Positions 1-4,507 of a stretch of DNA of 5,072 nt are shown here, in pieces. The notes beneath the pieces are model-generated. The model saw only the letters and a program-made list of their open reading frames with translations. It was not told the origin of the DNA and did no database searches. Source of the DNA: Lachnoclostridium sp. UBA6475 (lineage in GTDB: Bacteria > Bacillota > Clostridia > Lachnospirales > Lachnospiraceae); the NCBI GenBank assembly GCA_002435545.1, contig DJNB01000141.1, positions 1-5,072 of the forward strand. Direction: 5' to 3'. The position numbers and the translations under genes are program-made. Position 1 is the first letter of the stretch; each line of letters opens with the position of its first letter.

Positions 1-9
1 GGCGTCCTG

Positions 10-30
10 AATAGTTACATAGTAACTATT
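10..30. repeat. Perfect 9-bp inverted repeat at the alr stop, operator-like
   Basis: AATAGTTAC (10-18) and GTAACTATT (22-30) are perfect inverted copies separated by ATA. The right arm overlaps the alr stop codon (31-29). On the minus strand the repeat directly follows and overlaps a TATAAT (33-28). No T-tract follows on the minus strand, so it is not a normal intrinsic terminator for alr. The size and GTTAC-N3-GTAAC form suit a dimeric winged-helix repressor of MarR or HxlR type, possibly controlling a gene just left of the window. That regulatory reading is inference. Confidence 0.55.
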
Positions 31-60
31 ATATATACCTTCTCGGTACACGATCTGTAA
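28..60 (-). promoter_or_regulatory. Possible promoter inside the alr 3' end, reading leftward
   Basis: The minus strand contains TATATATAAT (37-28), giving TATAAT at 33-28 or TATATA at 37-32 as a -10. The -35 is poor in either case: AGATCG (56-51) for the first, TTACAG (60-55) with 17 nt spacing for the second. It is proposed mainly because the inverted repeat overlaps it in the way an operator would. The gene it would serve is outside the window. Confidence 0.3.
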
Positions 61-1165
61 TGCTGCATATATATTCATAATTGAAGGAATGTGCCAGATC
101 TGCCACTTCCTCCACACTGATACGCCGGGAACCGTCCTGGCCGATCAGTGTCACCACATCGCCAACTTTTACTTCCGGAATGTCTGTTACATCGATCATA
201 AACTGATCCATACAGATCCGTCCGACAATCGGCGCATAACATCCCCTCACAAGAACTCTGCCTTTTCCGGACAGATCCCGCTTGACACCATCGGCATATC
301 CTACCGGGATCGTAGCGATCACACTCTCGCGCTCTGCCGTAAAGGTTCCTCCATAGCTGACACTGGTTCCTGCATGAATGGTCTTAACATGGACAACTTC
401 GGTTTTCCACGAAAGTGCCGGACGGAGCGGTACATTTTTCTCCATTTCATCCGAAGGAAACAATCCATAGGTCGTTATCCCGGAACGTACCATGTCCAGG
501 TACGTAGCGGGCATCCGCAGTATCGAAGCACTGTTTGCCGCATGAGCAATCGGGATCTCCACGCCTCTTTTTTGAAGTTCATGGCGAAAGATCTGAAATT
601 TTTCAAACGGTTCTTTCAGCCACTGCGTGGATACTTCATCCGCTCTGGCAAAATGGGTAAAAATCCCCTCCAGTTCAATGCCCGGAAGTTTCGATATCGC
701 ATAGATAACCTCGATATTATCTTTGACCGGCTGAAATCCGATCCGGCTCATCCCGGTATCCACTTTGATATGAATCTTTGCGTTCTTTCCGAGACACACT
801 GCCTCTTCGCTGAGCGCCTTTGCCATCTCATAACTGTATACCGCCTGGGAAATATCATTTTGGATCAAGTCTTTATACCAGATTTTTCCAGTGTGTCCCA
901 GGATCAATATCATCTTGTCAACACCGGCTTTTCGAAGTTTTAACGCCTCTTCAATGATTGCAACACCGTACGCATCGACTTCGTCCTTTAACGCCTCTGC
1001 CACTTCGATATCGCCATGGCCGTAAGCATTTGCTTTTACAATTGCCATGATCTTTACCTGATCTCCTACTTTTTCCCGCTCACAGCGGATATTATGTTTT
1101 ATCGCTTCCAGATCGACCTGCACATACGTCCGGTCGTATTTTTTCTTTTCCAATAATTCGTCCAT
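29..1165 (-). CDS. alr: Alanine racemase (PLP-dependent)
   Basis: Interconverts L- and D-alanine in the cytoplasm, supplying D-Ala for peptidoglycan and teichoic acid D-alanylation. The 378-residue product has the full family length. The N-terminal TIM-barrel carries the PLP lysine in AIVKANAYGHGD (Lys44); HIKVDTGMSRIGF lies at 132-144 and MVRSGITTYG at 226-234. The C-terminal beta domain carries the second catalytic base, Tyr271 in SVSYGGTF, and the RICMDQFMIDV motif (316-326) that lines the active-site entrance. All key residues are present, so it should be active. I chose the ATG at 1165 because GGAG (1175-1172) lies 6 nt upstream. The in-frame ATG at 1177 and an upstream extension to 1204 have no such site. 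The start follows the nnr stop by one base (TGACATG), and its ribosome binding site lies inside the nnr 3' end, suggesting translational coupling. It is the last operon gene in view. Confidence 0.97.
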   Translation of the reverse strand: MDELLEKKKYDRTYVQVDLEAIKHNIRCEREKVGDQVKIMAIVKANAYGHGDIEVAEALKDEVDAYGVAIIEEALKLRKAGVDKMILILGHTGKIWYKDLIQNDISQAVYSYEMAKALSEEAVCLGKNAKIHIKVDTGMSRIGFQPVKDNIEVIYAISKLPGIELEGIFTHFARADEVSTQWLKEPFEKFQIFRHELQKRGVEIPIAHAANSASILRMPATYLDMVRSGITTYGLFPSDEMEKNVPLRPALSWKTEVVHVKTIHAGTSVSYGGTFTAERESVIATIPVGYADGVKRDLSGKGRVLVRGCYAPIVGRICMDQFMIDVTDIPEVKVGDVVTLIGQDGSRRISVEEVADLAHSFNYEYICSITDRVPRRYI

Positions 1166-1166
1166 G

Positions 1167-2648
1167 TCATTCTCCATTCTGGTGAATTTTCTGCAGGAAA
1201 TCAATCAGATCACGCGCCATCATCCCGTGTTCACCATATTTTTCTTTGTATCTGTCGCCTGCCAGTCCATGCAGATAAACAGCTGCTTTCGCTGCTTCAA
1301 AACAGGACATCCCCTGCGCTGCAAGGCCGCCGATCGCTCCAGCAAGCACATCGCCGCTTCCTCCGGTCGCCATACCGCTGTTTCCGGAAATATTGACATA
1401 ACACTCGTTTCCATCACTCACACAGGTTCTGGCATCCTTTCCAACGACAATACCGCCTTGTTCTTCTGCAAACTGCTTTACCTTTTGTAAAAACTCTTCT
1501 TTTAATTCCGCCATCGTCCAGCCGGAGATCGTGCAGAACTCCTTTGGATGCGGCGTCAGAATCCACGGTGCCTTCGCCTTTTGCAGCTGTTCGCGGGTAC
1601 ACATCGTGATCCCGTCGCCATCCAGCACGATAGGTTTGGAAGAATTTTCCAGTACGTAGCGGATGATCTTTTTTGTACTCTCCCCGGTTCCAAGTCCCGG
1701 CCCCAGTACGATCACATCCGCAAATGCCAGTCCTTTGGCAAGTGCGTCCTCTTCTTCGTACGTATCTGCCAGTGCTTCCGGAAGCATCGTCAAGATCGTC
1801 TGCCGGTTCTCCGATGCCGACAGCACTTTTACCAGTCCTGCCCCCATCCGGTATGCCGCTTTTGCTGCAAAAACAGCCGCACCACACATATTTTTACTGC
1901 CGCCGATCACAAGAACATGCCCAAACGTTCCTTTATGCCCATCCGGCTTTCTTGCCGGCAGACAGTTTTCCAAATCTTTTAAATCATAATAATATGCGGG
2001 ATTTTCTATCGCCTCATAACTGCAGGCAGGATATCCGATGTCACCTATGACAACGTTTCCCGCATACCTGCATCCCGGATAAAGAACCAGTCCGAGTTTA
2101 TTTACTCCAAACGTAACGGTGGTTTCTGCTTTTACCGCCGTTCCAAGGACTTTTCCGGTATCTCCGTGGATTCCCGATGGGATGTCAATGGCAAAAATCC
2201 GTTTCTGCGACTGATTCATCTGCTCGATCATTGCCCGGTATACTCCCTCAACCGGCCGGTTCAATCCCACTCCAAAAAGTCCGTCTACAAGGATCGGATA
2301 TTCTGCCGAATCCACTTCTGCCGCCGTAACCGCCTCGACATCACACGCCGCGGCCAGCCGCAGTTGTAAAAACAGATCTTCCGACATCCGCGATGTCTCA
2401 CCTACAAGCACGATTGCCGTATGATACCCCTGCTGTTTTAATATTCTTGCCGCCGCGACAGCATCGCCTCCGTTATTGCCGCATCCGCACACAAACAAAA
2501 CGCCTTCGTCTTTACGGATTGACTGACTGATCACCGAAGATAATATGGTTGCCGCTTTTTCCATCAAAACCGTACCGGGAAAGCCCACTTCCTGTATTGC
2601 ATGTTCATCCAGCTGTTTCGCCTGTTTTGCCGTAAATAAATATTGCAT
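1167..2648 (-). CDS. nnr: Bifunctional NAD(P)HX epimerase / ADP-dependent NAD(P)HX dehydratase (YjeF family)
   Basis: Repairs hydrated NADH/NADPH. The N-terminal NnrE domain (about 1-215) epimerises R- and S-NAD(P)HX, and the C-terminal NnrD domain (about 230-493), a ribokinase-fold enzyme, dehydrates S-NAD(P)HX using ADP. Visible NnrE motifs are CGCGNNGGDA (54-63), VDGLFGVGLNRPV (121-133), IDIPSGIHGDTG (154-165) and TFGVNKLGL (179-187). NnrD motifs are HKGTFGHVLVIGGS (238-251), LGPGLG (315-320), LTPHPKEF (364-371) and the nucleotide/catalytic loop NSGMATGGSGDVLAG (423-437) with the expected Asp433. The usual DADAL-like segment reads DGDGI (343-347), a mild variant. At 493 residues it matches the fused two-domain form typical of bacteria. 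The ATG at 2648 has GAGG at 2658-2655 with 6 nt spacing, and follows the acpS stop by 12 nt. Gene names nnr, nnrD and yjeF are all in use for this fusion. Confidence 0.96.
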   Translation of the reverse strand: MQYLFTAKQAKQLDEHAIQEVGFPGTVLMEKAATILSSVISQSIRKDEGVLFVCGCGNNGGDAVAAARILKQQGYHTAIVLVGETSRMSEDLFLQLRLAAACDVEAVTAAEVDSAEYPILVDGLFGVGLNRPVEGVYRAMIEQMNQSQKRIFAIDIPSGIHGDTGKVLGTAVKAETTVTFGVNKLGLVLYPGCRYAGNVVIGDIGYPACSYEAIENPAYYYDLKDLENCLPARKPDGHKGTFGHVLVIGGSKNMCGAAVFAAKAAYRMGAGLVKVLSASENRQTILTMLPEALADTYEEEDALAKGLAFADVIVLGPGLGTGESTKKIIRYVLENSSKPIVLDGDGITMCTREQLQKAKAPWILTPHPKEFCTISGWTMAELKEEFLQKVKQFAEEQGGIVVGKDARTCVSDGNECYVNISGNSGMATGGSGDVLAGAIGGLAAQGMSCFEAAKAAVYLHGLAGDRYKEKYGEHGMMARDLIDFLQKIHQNGE

Positions 2649-2660
2649 ATGCCACCTCGC

Positions 2661-3059
2661 TTATTCGTCATAAAGGGGCTGCAATGCGGCCTCTTTTTCA
2701 TCTGTTGCCACAACAAATGCCGTAACTTCGTTTTTTGTATTCGTTATACTGATATGCATCTGGGTAATCCCCATTCTCTCTGCCATCTTTTTTGCCTTTC
2801 CATATAACCGCACATACGGCTCATCCAGTTCTCCGCGGAGCACCTCGATCTCTCTTGGCTCACACTGGTAAAAACCGGTACGAAACGCTTTTGCTACCGC
2901 TTCTTTGGCGGCAAAATCTGAGGCTTTCCGCACTTTGTGTCCTGCAAACTGCGCAATCTCCCCCGGAGTATAAGTTCTTTCCACAAAATGTCCGCTCCGT
3001 TCACATGCCCGCAGCACCCTCGCTATCTCTATTGTATCGATTCCAATACCCAGAATCAT
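2661..3059 (-). CDS. acpS: Holo-[acyl-carrier-protein] synthase
   Basis: Transfers 4'-phosphopantetheine from CoA to the conserved serine of apo-ACP, making the carrier competent for fatty acid synthesis; cytoplasmic, trimeric and Mg-dependent in known members. The 132-residue product has the N-terminal GIGIDTIEIARV motif (4-15, metal-binding Asp8), the YTPGEIAQF segment (30-38) and the FAAKEAVAKAF motif (49-59, metal-binding Glu53), followed by a GTG-like RTGF turn. The C-terminal core strand reads HISITNTKNEVTAFVV. Many Gram-positive AcpS proteins have His where this one has Asn107, but E. coli AcpS also lacks the His as I recall it, so activity is still expected. The last 12 or so residues run slightly beyond the usual end. 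The ATG at 3059 has AGAGG at 3070-3066, 6 nt away. It lies between a coiled-coil gene and nnr in the same operon. Confidence 0.95.
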   Translation of the reverse strand: MILGIGIDTIEIARVLRACERSGHFVERTYTPGEIAQFAGHKVRKASDFAAKEAVAKAFRTGFYQCEPREIEVLRGELDEPYVRLYGKAKKMAERMGITQMHISITNTKNEVTAFVVATDEKEAALQPLYDE

Positions 3060-3080
3060 AATATGCCTCTTTTCTATTTC

Positions 3081-3100
3081 TTTGCTATTTTTTGCTATTT
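3081..3100 (-). repeat. Tandem 10-bp repeat across the coiled-coil gene stop codon
   Basis: On the minus strand AAATAGCAAA occurs twice in perfect tandem, and a third degenerate unit, GAAATAGAAA, follows immediately (3080-3071) just before the acpS ribosome binding site. The TAG in the first copy is the stop codon of the coiled-coil gene (3097-3095). This is probably a small slippage duplication that lengthened the spacer before acpS to 35 nt, the longest inside the operon. Confidence 0.7.
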
Positions 3101-3685
3101 ATAATGATCAAATACATTCATTACTTCGCGTCCAAGCAGGGCATGCATCAACCCATACGTCTGATCCACGCTCTCTTCCAATTCTACTTTATCTGCCACC
3201 TTCTGCTTAAGTTCCGCACGCTGCACCTCGATATCCTGTGTCAATTCCTGCAGATATTCTTCCCTTTCTTTCAGTTTTTCATAGCAGTAAGTAATGGACA
3301 CGATAAGAAGTTCCTCATTGGCTTTTCGAATTTCATAAGGAACGTCCATAAGCCGGTCACTTTCTTCTTCAATCTTCTGCTTTGTTTCAATCAGCAGTTT
3401 TTTCTGTTTCTCCTTTTTTCGGTCATTTCCCGCATCATTCATCCCGGATACGATTGCATCCATCAATTTTTTCTTGCCTTTTCGCAGTTCTTTAATCTCA
3501 TTGACCAGTTTTCCCTGTTCTTTTAACAGCTCATTGCACTTTTTTTCCAGACGTTTCACTTCTTCCGGTTTATTTCCACCGGGAAACAGTTTATGCCAGC
3601 GCTCGTCCAAAACAAGGATGGGAAGTTTTTTCCCGTGCACCAGCTGCTGCAATGGTGGCAGCTGATCTTTCCTGCCTCTTGCCAT
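3095..3685 (-). CDS. Uncharacterised coiled-coil protein encoded between rex and acpS
   Basis: I do not recognise a named family, and no function can be assigned. The product is 196 residues, highly charged, rich in Lys and Glu, with no signal peptide or membrane segment, so it is probably cytoplasmic. It has three parts. A non-coiled N-terminal segment (1-39) contains LPPLQQLVHGKKLPILVLDERWHKLFP. Helical heptad-like stretches follow at about 40-75, 88-115 and 132-175. Between them lies a hydrophobic patch, PYEIRKANEELLIVSITYCYEKL (116-138). A short hydrophobic tail, YGLMHALLGREVMNVF, ends the protein. The defined N- and C-terminal segments argue for a genuine conserved protein and against a chance frame. 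I chose ATG 3685 because AAGGGGG (3700-3694) lies 8 nt upstream; the in-frame GTG at 3691 would be only 2 nt from it. It follows the rex stop by 20 nt and precedes acpS by 35 nt, so it is co-expressed with them. A structural or adaptor role is only a guess. Confidence 0.88.
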   Translation of the reverse strand: MARGRKDQLPPLQQLVHGKKLPILVLDERWHKLFPGGNKPEEVKRLEKKCNELLKEQGKLVNEIKELRKGKKKLMDAIVSGMNDAGNDRKKEKQKKLLIETKQKIEEESDRLMDVPYEIRKANEELLIVSITYCYEKLKEREEYLQELTQDIEVQRAELKQKVADKVELEESVDQTYGLMHALLGREVMNVFDHYK

Positions 3686-3705
3686 ACGCACCGCCCCCTT
3701 CTTTT

Positions 3706-4338
3706 TTACTTATCTTTCTCTGACAAACGATAAGAAAGACGCATCAAACTCTCTGCCAGATGAACATTTTCTACCACAACATGTGATGGCACTTTCAGAT
3801 CCGTAGAAGCAAAATTCCAAAATGCTTCCACTCCGACTTCCGCCAGTCTCCCGGCAATCCTTGATGCCTGATCCTTAGGAACCGTGAGTGCCGCAATATG
3901 TACCGGATGTTCTTTTACAAACTTTTCGATATCCTCAATAGAATAAACCGGGATATCGTTGATCTTTTTTCCAATTTTTTCCGGATCTATATCAAATATC
4001 CCCGCCATCTGAAATCCACGTTTCGTAAAACCTCCATAATTTGCCAGTGCCTGTCCCAGGTTGCCGGCTCCGATAATGATCACATTATAATTATGTTCGA
4101 GTCCCAGTATTTTTCCAATTTCATCATGAAGATAACTTACATTATATCCATATCCCTGCTGCCCGAATCCACCAAAATTATTGAAATCCTGCCGGATCTG
4201 GGAAGCCGTTACATTCATTTTTTTACTTAATTCATGCGATGAAATCCGGTCAATTCCTTTTTCAAGCAATTCACTCAGGTATCTGTAATATCTTGGAAGA
4301 CGCTTGATTACCGCAGATGATATTTTCTTTTCTTCCAA
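3706..4338 (-). CDS. rex: Redox-sensing transcriptional repressor Rex
   Basis: Winged-helix repressor that reads the NADH/NAD+ ratio: NADH binding releases it from DNA, derepressing fermentation and NADH-oxidising genes. From the proposed start it is 210 residues, the normal Rex length. Residues 1-80 form the winged helix, with SAVIKRLPRYYRYLSEL (8-24) and recognition segment TASQIRQDFNNFG (44-56) followed by the wing GFGQQGYGYNV. The Rossmann domain has GAGNLG (90-95) and acidic FDID (115-118) after the second strand, as expected for NAD(H) binding. The C-terminal VVVENVHLAESLMRLSYRLSE helix (188-207) is the domain-swapping element. The QIRQD/GQQGYGY pattern is the clostridial type. I chose TTG 4338 because a perfect GGAGG (4351-4347) lies 8 nt upstream and the N-terminus then matches homologues. 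An ATG at 4389 would add 17 atypical residues and has only a poorly spaced AGGGG. First gene of a five-gene operon, divergent from an ABC-F gene as in Bacillus, where ydiF lies near rex. Confidence 0.95.
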   Translation of the reverse strand: MEEKKISSAVIKRLPRYYRYLSELLEKGIDRISSHELSKKMNVTASQIRQDFNNFGGFGQQGYGYNVSYLHDEIGKILGLEHNYNVIIIGAGNLGQALANYGGFTKRGFQMAGIFDIDPEKIGKKINDIPVYSIEDIEKFVKEHPVHIAALTVPKDQASRIAGRLAEVGVEAFWNFASTDLKVPSHVVVENVHLAESLMRLSYRLSEKDK

Positions 4339-4346
4339 TGTGCCAA

Positions 4347-4351
4347 CCTCC
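4347..4351 (-). promoter_or_regulatory. Ribosome binding site that decides the rex start
   Basis: GGAGG on the minus strand, fully complementary to the 16S anti-Shine-Dalgarno core, ends 8 nt before TTG 4338. Neither in-frame ATG further upstream (4389, 4368) has a site of this quality. This supports a TTG start for rex. Confidence 0.75.
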
Positions 4352-4416
4352 GTTACGTCCGTAATCATTCCGGGTGCCACCCAGGACATTGCCCCTGAAT
4401 CGTTACGTTTTTATAT

Positions 4417-4422
4417 ATTATA
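4417..4422 (-). promoter_or_regulatory. -10 element of the rex operon promoter
   Basis: A perfect TATAAT on the minus strand, preceded by TGTAG, in a very AT-rich stretch. The hexamer 17 nt upstream is only a T-run (4445-4440), so the -35 is weak. Transcription would start near 4410 and give a leader of about 70 nt before the TTG start of rex. It is the only good promoter seen for the five-gene operon. No copy of the Rex box TTGTTAANNNNTTAACAA is present nearby, so autoregulation by Rex is not supported. Confidence 0.55.
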
Positions 4423-4424
4423 CT

Positions 4425-4450
4425 ACATTTTCTTTTATAAAAAAAGATGT
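4425..4450. repeat. AT-rich imperfect palindrome between divergent promoters
   Basis: The two 13-bp halves are complementary at 11 of 13 positions. The outer arms are ACAT (4425-4428) and ATGT (4447-4450), and the inner core is TTTTA/TAAAA around a centre between 4437 and 4438. It lies between the rex -10 (4417-4422) and the ABC-F -10 (4470-4475), covering the -35 zones of both. It could be an operator shared by the two promoters, or a by-product of A/T tracts. It does not match the Rex consensus. Confidence 0.4.
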
Positions 4451-4466
4451 AAAAATCAACTTTTTA

Positions 4467-4475
4467 TGCTATACT
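4467..4475 (+). promoter_or_regulatory. Extended -10 promoter of the ABC-F gene
   Basis: TGCTATACT matches the extended -10 form TGnTATAcT, one mismatch from TATAAT. A -35 match 17 nt upstream is poor (ATGTAA at 4447-4452), which is tolerated by extended -10 promoters. The expected start near 4482 leaves a leader of about 25 nt carrying the GGAG ribosome binding site. Read from sequence only. Confidence 0.6.
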
Positions 4476-4507
4476 GTCTTTAGCAAATATTTTGATTGGA
4501 GAATGTT

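Noticed and set aside
10..30. Inverted repeat at the alr stop as an intrinsic terminator
   Set aside because: The stem is AT-rich, and the minus strand continues CAGGACGCC instead of a T-run. An operator or DNA palindrome fits better.
89..943. 284-codon open frame on the + strand opposite alr
   Set aside because: It lies wholly antisense to a confident alr with every catalytic residue. Its translation is rich in His, Cys and Arg with no recognisable motif, and it has no convincing ribosome site. It is a codon-bias shadow.
1943..1958. GC hairpin CCGGC-N6-GCCGG inside nnr as a possible terminator
   Set aside because: The stem is only 5 bp, no T-tract follows on either strand, and it encodes the PARKPDGHKG linker between the two Nnr domains.
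1164..2369. Several open frames of 65-157 codons overlapping nnr on both strands
   Set aside because: All lie inside the continuous, motif-rich 493-codon nnr frame. Their products are low-complexity Pro/Ser/Arg/Cys-rich strings typical of out-of-frame translation.
3092..3526. 144-codon Phe-rich + strand frame that looks like a membrane protein
   Set aside because: It is the complement of the Lys/Glu-rich coiled-coil gene: AAA/GAA codons read in reverse give Phe and Leu. The hydrophobic pattern is an artefact, and the minus-strand frame has the ribosome site and operon spacing.
3898..4230. 110-codon + strand frame opposite rex
   Set aside because: It is antisense to the conserved Rex Rossmann and winged-helix motifs, with no motif or initiation signal of its own.
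4484..4494. CAAATATTTTG as a Rex operator before the ABC-F gene
   Set aside because: It lacks the TTGTTAA / TTAACAA arms and 4-nt centre of the Rex consensus. It is a short AT-rich near-palindrome expected by chance.
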